Shown one piece after another: positions 18,443-27,208 of a DNA stretch of 64,000 nt (position 1 is the first letter of the stretch; each line of letters opens with the position of its first letter). Both the position numbers and the translations under genes were made by a program. The notes beneath the pieces were generated by a model. The model searched no databases, was not told the DNA's origin, and saw nothing but the letters and a program-made list of their open reading frames with translations. The stretch is from Stenotrophomonas maltophilia (GTDB lineage: Bacteria; Pseudomonadota; Gammaproteobacteria; Xanthomonadales; Xanthomonadaceae): assembly GCA_002364755.1 (NCBI GenBank), contig DEZI01000005.1, positions 211,791 to 275,790 of the forward strand, read 5' to 3'.

Positions 18443-19132
18443 ATGAGCGATACCCTCCGCGACCAGCTGATGGGCCTGGGCTTCAAGCCGGCACCCAAGC
18501 CCGAGCGCAAGAATGATGGCCCCCGCCGTGATGGCCGCCCGCAGGGCAAGGGTGGCAATGGCAATGGAAAGCCGCAGGGCGCTGGCAAGGGCGAGCACAC
18601 GCCTGGCGAGCGTCGTGGCCACGGTAACGGCGGCCCCGGAAAGCCCGGTAAGCCCGGGCAGTCGCGTGGCCCGCGCCAGCAGGGCCCGCGCAAGACGCGT
18701 ACGGCCGAAGAAATGGACCTGGCCAAGGCCTATGCCATCCGCGCGCAGAAGGAAAAGGAAGAGCGCATCGAGACCGAGCGCCTGAAGCAGGAAGAAGCGC
18801 GCCAGCGCCGCGAGGCCAAGGCCAAGCTGGAAGAACTGCTGAAGGACAAGGGGCTCAATGACGAAGCAGCCGACATCGCCCGCCACTTCCCATATGGCGG
18901 CAAGATCAAGCGCATCTACGTGACCGCCGCACAGCTGACCGCACTCAATGCGGGTGAGCTGGGCGTGGTCCAGCTCAACGGCCGGTACCTGCTGGTGACC
19001 GCCGAGCTGCTGGCGCAGTCCGAAGCGGTGTTCGCCGCGTCGGTGGCGCTGAAGGTCGATCCGAACGCGCCGGCCGAGGAAGATCCGTACGCGGACCCGC
19101 AGTTCCAAGTGCCGGACGATCTGGTCTGGTAA
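18443..19132 (+). CDS. DUF2058 (YaiL-like) protein
   Basis: A 229-residue nucleoprotein-like polypeptide. The N-terminus MSDTLRDQLMGLGFKPAP is the family signature, then a Gly/Arg/Lys-rich disordered stretch (about 20-85), a basic coiled coil (AYAIRAQKEKEERIETERLKQEEARQRREAKAKLEELL, about 95-135) and a compact C-terminal domain (RHFPYGGKIKRIYVTAAQLTALNAGELGVVQLNGRYLLVTAEL). Function is unknown; basic and disordered features suggest nucleic-acid contact. It is the last gene of the ugd-slyX series and is followed by a terminator. Confidence 0.85.
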   Translation: MSDTLRDQLMGLGFKPAPKPERKNDGPRRDGRPQGKGGNGNGKPQGAGKGEHTPGERRGHGNGGPGKPGKPGQSRGPRQQGPRKTRTAEEMDLAKAYAIRAQKEKEERIETERLKQEEARQRREAKAKLEELLKDKGLNDEAADIARHFPYGGKIKRIYVTAAQLTALNAGELGVVQLNGRYLLVTAELLAQSEAVFAASVALKVDPNAPAEEDPYADPQFQVPDDLVW

Positions 19133-19155
19133 GACTGCCTGCAGGATGACCACGA

Positions 19156-19180
19156 CGCCGGGCATTGCCCGGCGTTTTCG
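19156..19180 (+). terminator. Intrinsic terminator after DUF2058 gene
   Basis: CGCCGGGC-att-GCCCGGCG followed by TTTT. The stem equals the common SMAG stem but the GTAG flank is missing, so a decayed SMAG may have become the terminator. Confidence 0.75.
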
Positions 19181-20380
19181 TCACTCCGCGCGGGCGCCGC
19201 GACGCCGCGCGCGGATCAGCGGCAGGCTCAGCGCGAAGAAGCACAGCAGGGCGCCGACCAGGGCGAAGCCGCTGCCGGCCAGGAACGCGGTGCGGCCCTT
19301 GTCGATGGTCCACAGCTGGCCAGCGATGAGTGCGCCCAGCACGCCACCGACACCGGACGAGAAGCCATACAGCAGCCCTTGGCCATGGCCGTTGAGGCGG
19401 CCGGGGAAATAGGTCGCCAGCATCTGCATCGCCGCGGCGAAGAACGCGGCGAAGCCCAGCGCGTGTGCAGTCTGCGCGACCAGCATCACCGGCAGGTTTT
19501 CCGGGAACAGCGCGGTGACCGCCCAGCGCAGGCAGGAGCTGGTCAGCGCAATGAGCAGCATCCAGCTGGCGTCGTAGCGGCGGAAGAAGCGGCCGATGGT
19601 GAAGAACACGCCCACCTCGAACACCACGCCGATGGTCCACAGCAGGCCGAGGGTGGAGGTGCGGTAGCCGTGGTGGTCCATGTAGACCGAGAAGAACGTG
19701 TAATACGGGCCGAACGACAGCTGTTCCATGAAGGCGGCGAGGAAGAACGCCAGCACCGGCGGGCGGCGCACGATCTGCCAGAAGCCGCTGGCATCACCTT
19801 CGGCCTTGCCGATGCCGCGCGCGTACTGGTTGCTGAAGGCCGAGACCACCAGCAGGGCGAACAGCGGCAGCATCATCCACGGCAGCAGCCCGGCGCGGTT
19901 GCCGCTGCCATCGCCATCGATCAGCCAGCCGAACAGGGTAACGATGGCGATGAAGCCCAGTGAGCCCCAGACCCGGATCAGTCCGTAGCGATGGCTGTCG
20001 CTGCCCAGGTGGGTGAGGGTGATCGACTCGAACTGCGGCATCACCGCGTTGTAGAAGAAGCAGAACACCACCATCGCCGGGTACATCCACGGCTGCGGCA
20101 GCGGCAGCAGGAACACGCTGAAGCTGAGCAGGGTCAGCACGCAGCCCACGCGCAGCAGGCGGATCGGGCGCGGTGAGGCGGCGGCCAGTGTGGTCCAGGT
20201 GCTGGGCGCGACCACGCGGGTGGCGTACCACAGGCCCATCATCACGCTGATGGCGGTGACGCTCATCCCGCGCGCGGTCAGGAACAGGCTCCAGTACGGC
20301 GTGAAGGCGCCCAGCGCCGCGTAATAGAACAGGTAGAAGCTGGACAGGCGGACAGCGGGAACGGTCATCGTGGGAATCAT
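19181..20380 (-). CDS. MFS transporter (PPP/nucleoside-symporter-like)
   Basis: A 399-residue protein with twelve hydrophobic segments and the N-terminus SSFYLFYYAALGAFTPYWSLFLTARGMS typical of the MFS_1-like group that holds HcaT and LacY-like proteins. Motif A-like GLWYATRVVAPSTW follows helix 2. The C-terminus is basic (RARRRGARAE). Substrate unknown. Two start codons four codons apart (20380 and 20368) are possible and neither has a clear ribosome site. It lies downstream of metH on the same strand, separated by a SMAG pair, so it could be read through from that operon. Confidence 0.85.
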   Translation of the reverse strand: MIPTMTVPAVRLSSFYLFYYAALGAFTPYWSLFLTARGMSVTAISVMMGLWYATRVVAPSTWTTLAAASPRPIRLLRVGCVLTLLSFSVFLLPLPQPWMYPAMVVFCFFYNAVMPQFESITLTHLGSDSHRYGLIRVWGSLGFIAIVTLFGWLIDGDGSGNRAGLLPWMMLPLFALLVVSAFSNQYARGIGKAEGDASGFWQIVRRPPVLAFFLAAFMEQLSFGPYYTFFSVYMDHHGYRTSTLGLLWTIGVVFEVGVFFTIGRFFRRYDASWMLLIALTSSCLRWAVTALFPENLPVMLVAQTAHALGFAAFFAAAMQMLATYFPGRLNGHGQGLLYGFSSGVGGVLGALIAGQLWTIDKGRTAFLAGSGFALVGALLCFFALSLPLIRARRRGARAE

Positions 20381-20385
20381 GCACG

Positions 20386-20443
20386 GTAGCGCCGGGCCAT
20401 GCCCGGCGGACGGGAGATGACGCCGGGCATGGTCCGGCGCTAC
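20386..20443. repeat. Divergent SMAG pair (CGCCGGGC stem)
   Basis: GTAG plus CGCCGGGC-cat-GCCCGGCG (20386-20408) faces a second unit (20421-20443) ending in CTAC, spacer 12 bases. It starts five bases after the metH stop and may serve as that transcript's 3' end structure. Confidence 0.85.
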
Positions 20444-20447
20444 CGCC

Positions 20448-23132
20448 TCATTCGGGGTCGTAGTCGAGGTTGGGGGCCAGCCAGCGCTCGGCTTGGGCGC
20501 GGTCGACGCCCTTGCGGCGCGCGTAGTCGCTCACCTGTTGGCGGCTGAGGCGGCCGACCACGAAGTACTGGCTCTGCGGGTGGCTGAAGTAGTAGCCCGA
20601 CACCGCAGCGGTGGGCAGCATCGCGAAGCTCTCGGTCAGCTCCATGCCGGCGTTCGCTTCGGCCTGCAGCAGGTCGAACAGGCGGCGTTTCTCGCTGTGC
20701 TCGGGGCAGGCCGGGTAGCCCGGGGCCGGGCGGATGCCGCGGTACTGCTCGTCGATCAGCGCCTCGTTGTCCAGCGTCTCGGCGTGGTCGTAACCCCAGA
20801 ACTCCGTGCGTACGCGCTGGTGCAGGCGCTCGGCCAGCGCTTCGGCGAAGCGGTCGGCCAGGGCCTTCAGCAGGATCGCGTTGTAGTCGTCATGGTCGGC
20901 CTCGAAGCGCGCGACGTGGGCATCGATGCCGATGCCGGCGGTTACCGCGAAGGCGCCGATCCAGTCTTGCTGGCCACTGTCGGCCGGGGCGATGAAGTCG
21001 GCCAGGCAGAAATCGGGGCGCTCGGCCGGCTTGTCCACCTGCTGGCGCAGGAAGTGCAGGGTGGTCTCGCCCTGTGGGTGCTGCACGCGCACGTCGTCGC
21101 CGACGTTGTTGGCCGGCCACAGGCCGAACACGGCCTTGGCCTGCAGCCACTTCTCGCCGACGATGCGGTCGAGCATCGCGCGTGCGTCGCGGTACAGCTC
21201 GCTGGCCTGGGTGCCGACGATCTCGTCGGTGAGGATGGCCGGGTACTTGCCGGCCAGTTCCCAGGCCTGGAAGAACGGTGTCCAGTCGATGTAGTCGACC
21301 AGTTCGGCCAGCGGGTAATCATCGAACACGTGCAGGCCCGGCTGCTTCGGAGCCGGCGGGGTGTAGTTGGCCCAGTCGCCCTGGAACTTCTGCCCGCGTG
21401 CGTGTTCCAGCGAGACCAGGCGCTTGGCATCGCCACGGTTGCGGTGGCGCGTGCGGATCTCGGCATACTCGGCTTCGTTGGCGGCGACGAAGGCCTCGCG
21501 CAGGTCGCGCGAGATCAACGATTGGGCCACGCCGACCGCGCGCGAGGCATCCTTCACCCACACCGTGGGCGCCTTGTAATGCGGATCGATCTTCAGCGCG
21601 GTATGCGCACGCGAGGTGGTCGCACCGCCGATCAGCAGCGGCAGGTCGAAGCCCTGACGCTCCATTTCGCGGGCGACGTGGCTCATTTCCTCCAGCGATG
21701 GGGTGATCAGGCCGGACAGGCCGATCAGGTCCGCGTGGTGTTCGCGCGCCGCATCGAGGATCTTCTGCGCCGGCACCATCACACCCAGGTCGACAACCTC
21801 GAAGTTGTTGCAGGCCAGGACCACGCCGACGATATTCTTGCCGATGTCGTGCACATCGCCCTTCACCGTGGCCATGATGATCTTGCCGTTGCTGCGCGCG
21901 GTGTCGCCGCTGCGGGCCTTCTCGGCTTCGATGTAGGGCAGCAGGTAGGCCACCGCCTTCTTCATCACGCGCGCGGATTTCACCACCTGCGGCAGGAACA
22001 TCTTGCCGGCACCGAACAGGTCGCCGACCACGTTCATGCCGTCCATCAATGGGCCTTCGATCACGTCCAGCGGGCGGCTGGAGGCCTGGCGGGCCAGCTC
22101 GGTGTCCTCTTCCACGAAGGCATCCAGGCCGTGCACCAGCGCATGCGCCAGGCGCTGCGCAACCGGCTTTTCGCGCCAGGCCAGGTCTTCGGTCCTGGCC
22201 GCGCCCTTCTTGCCCTTGTAGCGCTCGGCTATCTCCAGCAGGCGCTCGGTTGAATCGCTGCGGCGGTTGAGGATCACGTCCTCCACGCGCTCGCGCAGCT
22301 CCGGCTCCAGCTCATCGTAGATCGGCATCGCGCCGGCGTTGACGATGCCCATGTCCATGCCCGCGGCGATGGCGTGGTACAGAAACACCGAATGGATGGC
22401 CTGGCGCACCGTTTCATTGCCGCGGAACGAGAACGAGACGTTGGAGACGCCGCCCGATACGTGGCAGTGCGGCAGGGTCTGCTTGATGATGCGGGTCGCT
22501 TCGATGAAGTCGACCGCATAGTTGTCGTGCTCTTCGATACCCGTGGCGACGGCGAAGATGTTCGGGTCGAAGATGATGTCCTGCGGCGGGAAGCCGATTT
22601 CATCAACGAGGATGCGGTAGGCGCGCGTGCAGATTTCGACCTTGCGCGCACAGGTATCGGCCTGGCCGGCCTCATCGAAGGCCATCACCACCGCGGCCGC
22701 GCCATAGCGCAGCACCTTGCGCGCGTGTTCGCGGAACAGCGCCTCGCCTTCCTTCAGCGAGATCGAATTGACCACGCTCTTGCCCTGCAGGCATTTCAGG
22801 CCCGCCTCGATCACGCTCCACTTGGACGAGTCCACCATCACCGGGATGCGCGCGATGTCCGGCTCGGACATGATCAGGTTGAGGTAGCGGGTCATCGCCG
22901 CTTCCGAATCGATCAGGCCTTCGTCCATGTTGACGTCGAGGATCTGCGCGCCGCTGGCCACCTGCTGGCGCGCGACGTCCACCGCTTCCTCGTAGCGGCC
23001 TTCCTTGATGAGCTTGCGGAACTGCGCGCTGCCGGTGACGTTGGTGCGTTCGCCGACATTGACGAACAGCAGGTCCGGGGTGATGACCAGCGGTTCCAGG
23101 CCGGACAGGCGGGTATAGGGCAGGGTACTCAT
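20448..23132 (-). CDS. metH: Methionine synthase, pterin/cobalamin/reactivation part (split MetH)
   Basis: Cobalamin-dependent transfer of methyl from methyltetrahydrofolate to homocysteine. This 894-residue half starts at the pterin-binding domain ([24 protein letters not shown]), continues with the B12 cap and B12-binding domain ([26 protein letters not shown], with the cobalt-ligand histidine in DVHDIG) and ends with the SAM-dependent activation domain ([18 protein letters not shown] near the end). The homocysteine domain is in the separate gene immediately upstream, whose stop it overlaps (ATGA). Together they equal the single E. coli MetH chain of about 1227 residues. The break falls at a domain border, so this is a split gene and not a frameshift. 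Confidence 0.95.
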   Translation of the reverse strand: MSTLPYTRLSGLEPLVITPDLLFVNVGERTNVTGSAQFRKLIKEGRYEEAVDVARQQVASGAQILDVNMDEGLIDSEAAMTRYLNLIMSEPDIARIPVMVDSSKWSVIEAGLKCLQGKSVVNSISLKEGEALFREHARKVLRYGAAAVVMAFDEAGQADTCARKVEICTRAYRILVDEIGFPPQDIIFDPNIFAVATGIEEHDNYAVDFIEATRIIKQTLPHCHVSGGVSNVSFSFRGNETVRQAIHSVFLYHAIAAGMDMGIVNAGAMPIYDELEPELRERVEDVILNRRSDSTERLLEIAERYKGKKGAARTEDLAWREKPVAQRLAHALVHGLDAFVEEDTELARQASSRPLDVIEGPLMDGMNVVGDLFGAGKMFLPQVVKSARVMKKAVAYLLPYIEAEKARSGDTARSNGKIIMATVKGDVHDIGKNIVGVVLACNNFEVVDLGVMVPAQKILDAAREHHADLIGLSGLITPSLEEMSHVAREMERQGFDLPLLIGGATTSRAHTALKIDPHYKAPTVWVKDASRAVGVAQSLISRDLREAFVAANEAEYAEIRTRHRNRGDAKRLVSLEHARGQKFQGDWANYTPPAPKQPGLHVFDDYPLAELVDYIDWTPFFQAWELAGKYPAILTDEIVGTQASELYRDARAMLDRIVGEKWLQAKAVFGLWPANNVGDDVRVQHPQGETTLHFLRQQVDKPAERPDFCLADFIAPADSGQQDWIGAFAVTAGIGIDAHVARFEADHDDYNAILLKALADRFAEALAERLHQRVRTEFWGYDHAETLDNEALIDEQYRGIRPAPGYPACPEHSEKRRLFDLLQAEANAGMELTESFAMLPTAAVSGYYFSHPQSQYFVVGRLSRQQVSDYARRKGVDRAQAERWLAPNLDYDPE

Positions 23133-24223
23133 GCGGCGTGCTGCTCCTGTGCACCGGGCAGGGCGCGCGGCGGCAGGCCGGCCACGGCCTCGGCGATGGC
23201 GCGGATATGGTCCGGGGTGGACCCGCAGCAGCCACCGACGAGGTTCAGCAGGCCATCCTCGGCGAAGCCGCGCAGGGTAGCGGCCATTTCCCCGGGCGTC
23301 TCGTCGTACTCGCCGAAGGCATTGGGCAGGCCGGCGTTGGGGTGTGCGCTGACATGGCAGTCGGCCACCTGGGACAGGGTTTCCACGTGCGGGCGCATGG
23401 CATCGGCACCCAGCGCGCAGTTCAGGCCGATCGACAGCGGGCGTGCGTGGGCCAGCGAGGCATGGAAGGCATCGGCGGTCTGCCCCGACAGGGTGCGGCC
23501 GGACGCATCGGTGATGGTGCCGGAGATCATCACCGGCAGGCGTGCGCCGCGCGCATCGAAGGCCTCTTCCAGCGCGTACAGCGCGGCCTTGGCATTGAGC
23601 GTGTCGAAGATGGTCTCTACCATCAGGGTGTCGGCGCCACCATCTATCAGGCCTTCGATGGCTTCGCGGTAGGTGTCGCGCAGCTCGTCGAAACTGGTGT
23701 TGCGGAAGCCGGGATCGTTGACGTCGGGGCTGATCGAGGCGGTGCGGCTGGTCGGCCCGATCACGCCGATGACGAAGCGCGGCTTGTCCGGCGTGGTCGC
23801 TTCGACCGCATCGCAGCAGGCGCGGGCGACAGCGGCGCCGGCCTTGTTCAGCTCGTACACCAGGTGTTCGAGGTGGTAGTCGGCCTGGCTGACCGAGGTC
23901 GCGTTGAAGGTGTTGGTTTCCACCAGGTCCGCGCCGGCCTGCAGGTAGGCGGTGTGGATATCGCCGATGACCTCCGGCCGGGTGAGCAGCAGCAGGTCGT
24001 TGTTGCCCTTCAGGTCGTGGCCTTCCGGCGCGGCGTGGTCGCAACCGGGGCCATGGTCGTGGTCGTAGCCGCCGGCGAAGCGCTGGCCGCGGTAATCATC
24101 TTCCTGCAGGTCATGGCGCTGGATCATCGTGCCCATCGCACCGTCGATGATCAGGATGCGCTCGCGCAGGGCGGCAAGCAGGGCATGGGCACGTTCGGGA
24201 TGCAGCCAGGGCAGGGCGGACAC
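23129..24223 (-). CDS. Homocysteine S-methyltransferase domain of split methionine synthase
   Basis: A 364-residue barrel equal to the first module of MetH. The zinc ligands are visible: one cysteine in [12 protein letters not shown] (about 268) and the pair in [14 protein letters not shown] (about 330-331). The N-terminus [32 protein letters not shown] matches MetH. It overlaps the second half by four bases and must work with it as a complex. A small [14 protein letters not shown] His/Asp insertion (about residues 53-64) may bind metal. It follows the ArsR-methyltransferase gene by seven bases, so the three form one operon. Confidence 0.93.
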   Translation of the reverse strand: MSALPWLHPERAHALLAALRERILIIDGAMGTMIQRHDLQEDDYRGQRFAGGYDHDHGPGCDHAAPEGHDLKGNNDLLLLTRPEVIGDIHTAYLQAGADLVETNTFNATSVSQADYHLEHLVYELNKAGAAVARACCDAVEATTPDKPRFVIGVIGPTSRTASISPDVNDPGFRNTSFDELRDTYREAIEGLIDGGADTLMVETIFDTLNAKAALYALEEAFDARGARLPVMISGTITDASGRTLSGQTADAFHASLAHARPLSIGLNCALGADAMRPHVETLSQVADCHVSAHPNAGLPNAFGEYDETPGEMAATLRGFAEDGLLNLVGGCCGSTPDHIRAIAEAVAGLPPRALPGAQEQHAA

Positions 24224-24230
24224 GGCGACC

Positions 24231-25160
24231 TCAGGGCTTGTTGGCGATCAGCGAGATGACTTCGAAATGCGGCGGGCGTTTTTCGCGGGTCACGGTTTCC
24301 AGGCTGGAGACCTGCAGGCCGGCCTTGTCGACGAACCTGCGCAGCTCCTTGTCGCTGAAGCCGAGGTTGACGTGGCCATAGGCTTCCACCGCGGCCTTGT
24401 GCTCGTGGCGGGCCAGGCTGCACAGCAGCAGGCGGCCGCCCGGGCGCAGCACGCGCGCCGATTCGGCCACGGCCTGCGCCGGCTTGCTGGCGTAGGTCAG
24501 GGCGTGCATCAGCACCACCAGGTCGAAGCTGCCGTCGCCGAAGGGCAGGGCGTGCATGTCGCCTTCGCGCACCTCTACATTGGGCAGGCGGCGCAGGCGC
24601 TCGCTGGCGGCGGCCACCACGCGTGCGCTGGTGTCGATGCAGACGTAGCGGCTGGCGTGCGGTGCCACCAGTTCGGCCAGCACGCCGTCACCGGAGGCGA
24701 TGTCGAGCACGTCGCCGGTTTCCAGCAGCGGCAGCGCGGTGCGGGCCAGGGCTTCCCAGGTGCGTCCCGGCGAATAGTGACGCTCCATGTCGCCGGCGAC
24801 GCTGTCGGCCCAGTTCTGGTCGGCGGCGCGGCTGGCCATCACCGCAGCGACGCGTTCAGCGTCCTGGCGCAGCAGCGGATCGTCGCTTCCGTTGCTCAAG
24901 GCGTGCCACAATGCGCGCTGCGCAGGGTCCAGCTGGGCATCGTCGAAGCGGTAATAGGCCGACACGCCTGCACGGCGGTCGCGGACCAGGCCGGCTTCCT
25001 TCAGGCGCGCCAGGTGGGTCGACACCCGCGGCTGCGCCAGCCGGGTGATCGCCGACAGCTCGGCCACGGTCAGCTCTTCCTGTTCCAGCAGCGCCAGCAG
25101 GCGCACGCGGGTGGCGTCGGCGAACACCTTCAGGCGTGTCGACCAGTCTTCCAGATCCAT
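24231..25160 (-). CDS. ArsR-family regulator fused to SAM-dependent methyltransferase (SahR-like)
   Basis: A 309-residue fusion. Residues about 5-85 are an ArsR winged helix ([63 protein letters not shown]) without the metal-binding cysteines of ArsR/SmtB. Residues about 120-309 are a class I methyltransferase with the SAM loop [16 protein letters not shown] and [13 protein letters not shown]. Such fusions include SahR, which controls methionine and SAM-recycling genes and senses S-adenosylhomocysteine. Here it leads the split metH operon, which supports that role. A 28-bp palindrome ends two bases before its ATG and should be the autoregulatory operator. Whether the methyltransferase is catalytic or only a sensor is not known. 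Confidence 0.88.
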   Translation of the reverse strand: MDLEDWSTRLKVFADATRVRLLALLEQEELTVAELSAITRLAQPRVSTHLARLKEAGLVRDRRAGVSAYYRFDDAQLDPAQRALWHALSNGSDDPLLRQDAERVAAVMASRAADQNWADSVAGDMERHYSPGRTWEALARTALPLLETGDVLDIASGDGVLAELVAPHASRYVCIDTSARVVAAASERLRRLPNVEVREGDMHALPFGDGSFDLVVLMHALTYASKPAQAVAESARVLRPGGRLLLCSLARHEHKAAVEAYGHVNLGFSDKELRRFVDKAGLQVSSLETVTREKRPPHFEVISLIANKP

Positions 25161-25162
25161 AA

Positions 25163-25190
25163 ATATCTACCTATCGCGATATAGAGATAT
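25163..25190. promoter_or_regulatory. 28-bp palindromic operator of the ArsR-metH operon
   Basis: Fourteen base pairs on each side of a centre between 25176 and 25177; 11 of 14 match. The core TATCGCGATA is perfect and the outer ATATCT/AGATAT arms are perfect. It lies directly in front of the regulator's start codon, over the likely -10 (TATA-rich) region. Confidence 0.78.
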
Positions 25191-25323
25191 ATTCGCCGAC
25201 GGCAGCGGTTCCGGTCAAGCCGCAACACCCCGCAAGTCATCCGCCGTTGCCCGGCCCCGGTACAATCGAGCCACCTGGGCGCGCTGTGCGTGGCCCCTAT
25301 CATCATGTACCTGGGAGGGTGTT

Positions 25324-26472
25324 GTGGATTTCAGCTTTACTGAAGAGCAGTTGATGCTGCAGGACGTGGCGCGGCGCATCGCGCAGGAGAAGATCGCCCC
25401 GAGCGCGGAGCACCATGACCGCACCGGCGAATTCCCCCTCGAGAACATCCGCCTGCTGGGCGAAAACGGCCTGATGGGCATCGAAGTGCCGACCGAGTAC
25501 GGCGGCGCGGGCATGGACCCGGTGGCCTACGTGCTGGCGATGGTGGAGGTCGCCGCTGGTGATGCTGCGCACTCGACCATCATGTCGGTCAACAATTCGC
25601 TGTTCTGCAACGGCATCCTGACCCATGGCAGCGAGGCGCAGAAGCAGAAGTACGTGCGCGCCATCGCGGAAGGCGAGGCCATCGGGGCGTTCGCCCTGAC
25701 CGAGCCGCAGTCCGGTTCGGATGCCACGGCCATGCGCTGCCGCGCGGTCAAGCAGGCCGACGGCACCTACGTCATAAATGGCAAGAAGAGCTGGATCACC
25801 TCCGGCCCGGTGGCCAAGTACATCGTGCTGTTCGCGATGAGCGAGCCGGACAAGGGCGCGCGCGGCATCACCGCGTTCCTGATCGACACCGACAACGCCG
25901 GCTTCGGCCGCGGCAAGACCGAGCCGAAGCTGGGCATCCGTGCCTCGGCCACCTGCGAGATCGAGTTCAACGACTACGTGGCCCTGGCTGACGACGTGCT
26001 CGGCCAGGAAGGCGAGGGCTTCAAGATCGCCATGGGCGTGCTCGATGCCGGTCGCATCGGCATCGCCTCGCAGGCCATCGGCATTGCCCGCGCCGCCTAT
26101 GAAGCGACCCTGGAATACGTGAAGGACCGCAAGGCCTTCGGCGCCGCCATCGGTACCTTCCAGATGACCCAGGCGAAGATCGCCGACATGAAGTGCAAGC
26201 TGGACGCCGCCCTGCTGCTGACCCTGCGCGCGGCGTGGGTGAAGGGCGAGGGCAAGCGCTTCAGCAACGAAGCGGCCATCGCCAAGCTGACTGCCTCGGA
26301 AGCGGCGATGTGGATCACCCACCAGGCCGTGCAGATCCACGGCGGCATGGGCTATTCCAAGGAAATGCCGCTGGAGCGTTACTTCCGTGATGCCAAGATC
26401 ACCGAGATCTACGAAGGTACCTCGGAGATCCAGCGCCTGGTGATTGCCCGCAACGAGACGGGCCTGCGCTGA
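25324..26472 (+). CDS. Acyl-CoA dehydrogenase
   Basis: FAD enzyme of fatty-acid or branched-chain acyl-CoA beta-oxidation. The start is GTG at 25324, four bases after GGGAGGG, giving 382 residues (VDFSFTEEQLMLQDVARR). Visible are the FAD-binding FALTEPQSGSDATAMRC and SWITSGPVAKYIVLFA motifs, the catalytic glutamate E364 in EIYEGTSEIQRLVIAR (short/branched-chain type position) and the YxxxRxAFG segment VKDRKAFGAAI. A TACAAT -10 lies at 25261. The specific chain length cannot be told. It is flanked by SMAG repeats and transcribed divergently from the ArsR-metH operon. Confidence 0.93.
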   Translation: MDFSFTEEQLMLQDVARRIAQEKIAPSAEHHDRTGEFPLENIRLLGENGLMGIEVPTEYGGAGMDPVAYVLAMVEVAAGDAAHSTIMSVNNSLFCNGILTHGSEAQKQKYVRAIAEGEAIGAFALTEPQSGSDATAMRCRAVKQADGTYVINGKKSWITSGPVAKYIVLFAMSEPDKGARGITAFLIDTDNAGFGRGKTEPKLGIRASATCEIEFNDYVALADDVLGQEGEGFKIAMGVLDAGRIGIASQAIGIARAAYEATLEYVKDRKAFGAAIGTFQMTQAKIADMKCKLDAALLLTLRAAWVKGEGKRFSNEAAIAKLTASEAAMWITHQAVQIHGGMGYSKEMPLERYFRDAKITEIYEGTSEIQRLVIARNETGLR

Positions 26473-26484
26473 GTTCGAGCGGGC

Positions 26485-26505
26485 GCGCCGCCGCAATGGC
26501 GGCGC
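26485..26505. terminator. Hairpin after acyl-CoA dehydrogenase, no T-run
   Basis: GCGCCGCC-gcaat-GGCGGCGC, a perfect 8-bp stem 12 bases after the stop. Without a T-run it may be a transcript-protecting hairpin or a pause site and not a classic terminator. Confidence 0.45.
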
Positions 26506-26542
26506 AGCCGATGGATGTAGATGTGCCGTGGCATTGGATATG

Positions 26543-26602
26543 TGTAGAGCCGAGCCCATGCTCGGCTCCCGTACAACCAGCCGAGCATGGGCTCGGCTCT
26601 AC
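26543..26602. repeat. Divergent SMAG pair (AGCCGAGC stem)
   Basis: GTAG at 26543 with AGCCGAGC/GCTCGGCT, then the inverted unit at 26579-26602 ending in CTAC; 12-base spacer. It lies between the acyl-CoA dehydrogenase and the small membrane protein gene. Confidence 0.85.
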
Positions 26603-26664
26603 AGAATGTGATCGCGCGCGCTTGCCCCGCTACAATGCAGCCCCTCTTTGCAAGGCACTGCACG

Positions 26665-26952
26665 ATGATCTATCGCGGTTGGGGATTCATGACGCTGGTG
26701 ACTCCGATCGCGGTGATCCTGCTGCTGGCGTATTTCTTCCCGCATGACGGCCCGAAGGGCAACATCCCGCTGCAGCAGGTGCTGCTGGGCGGTGGCATCG
26801 GCGCGGGCGTGAATGTGCTGCTGGGCCTGTGGCTGAACCGCGCGCCGCGACAGAAGGGCGAGGCGGCGCCGCATCATTTCTTCTTCGTGCCGATGCAGTG
26901 GGTGGCGCTGGTGATCGTGGTGCTGTGTGCGGTGATCGCGCTGGTGCGCTGA
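26665..26952 (+). CDS. Small membrane protein, three predicted helices
   Basis: A 95-residue protein with hydrophobic segments at about 8-25 (FMTLVTPIAVILLLAYFF), 38-58 (LLGGGIGAGVNVLLGLWL) and 75-94 (PMQWVALVIVVLCAVIALVR). No family was recognised and no charged or cysteine motif suggests a reaction. A GCTACAATGC -10 candidate lies 28 bases before the ATG, so it has its own promoter. It is isolated between two SMAG groups. Hypothetical inner-membrane protein. Confidence 0.7.
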   Translation: MIYRGWGFMTLVTPIAVILLLAYFFPHDGPKGNIPLQQVLLGGGIGAGVNVLLGLWLNRAPRQKGEAAPHHFFFVPMQWVALVIVVLCAVIALVR

Positions 26953-26968
26953 CGGGTTGGAGCTTCCT

Positions 26969-27142
26969 GTAGAGCCGAGCCCATGCTTGGCTTTCGCGGC
27001 CAGTAGATCCACGCCATGCGTGGATGCGCCGTGGCGTGGGCTTCCTGTAGAGCCGAGCCCATGCTCGGCTCCGCTAAGAGCAGCCGAGCATGGGCTCGGC
27101 TCTACAGGAAGCAAAAGCAGCCGAGCATGGGCTCGGCGCTAC
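26969..27142. repeat. Cluster of five SMAG units with two stem types
   Basis: GTAG units: 26969-26992 (AGCCGAGC, one stem mismatch), 27003-27025 (ATCCACGC/GCGTGGAT stem), 27047-27070 (AGCCGAGC), then two inverted units 27082-27105 and 27119-27142 ending in CTAC. It fills most of the 256 bases between the small membrane protein and the RND pump terminator. Confidence 0.85.
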
Positions 27143-27156
27143 AGGAATCTCCAACG

Positions 27157-27190
27157 AAAAAAGGCCCCGGATCGCTCCGGGGCCTTTTCA
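27157..27190. terminator. Bidirectional terminator at the end of the RND operon
   Basis: An 11-bp stem, AAGGCCCCGGA/TCCGGGGCCTT, around a four-base loop. On the minus strand it is followed by TTTTCG with extra T residues from the stem, so it ends the tetR-MFP-RND transcript; on the plus side it gives CCTTTTCATTT. Confidence 0.9.
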
Positions 27191-27208
27191 TTTCAACCTG
27201 CCGCCCGA

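Noticed and set aside
19156..19180. Full SMAG element
   Set aside because: Stem matches but GTAG/CTAC is absent and a T-run follows, so it is listed as a terminator.
23129..23132. Frameshift dividing metH
   Set aside because: The junction is an ATGA overlap at a domain border with proper starts and stops, so it is a natural gene split.
25191..25323. SAH or cobalamin riboswitch before the metH operon or acyl-CoA dehydrogenase
   Set aside because: No conserved riboswitch core was found in this short gap; the palindrome points to protein control.
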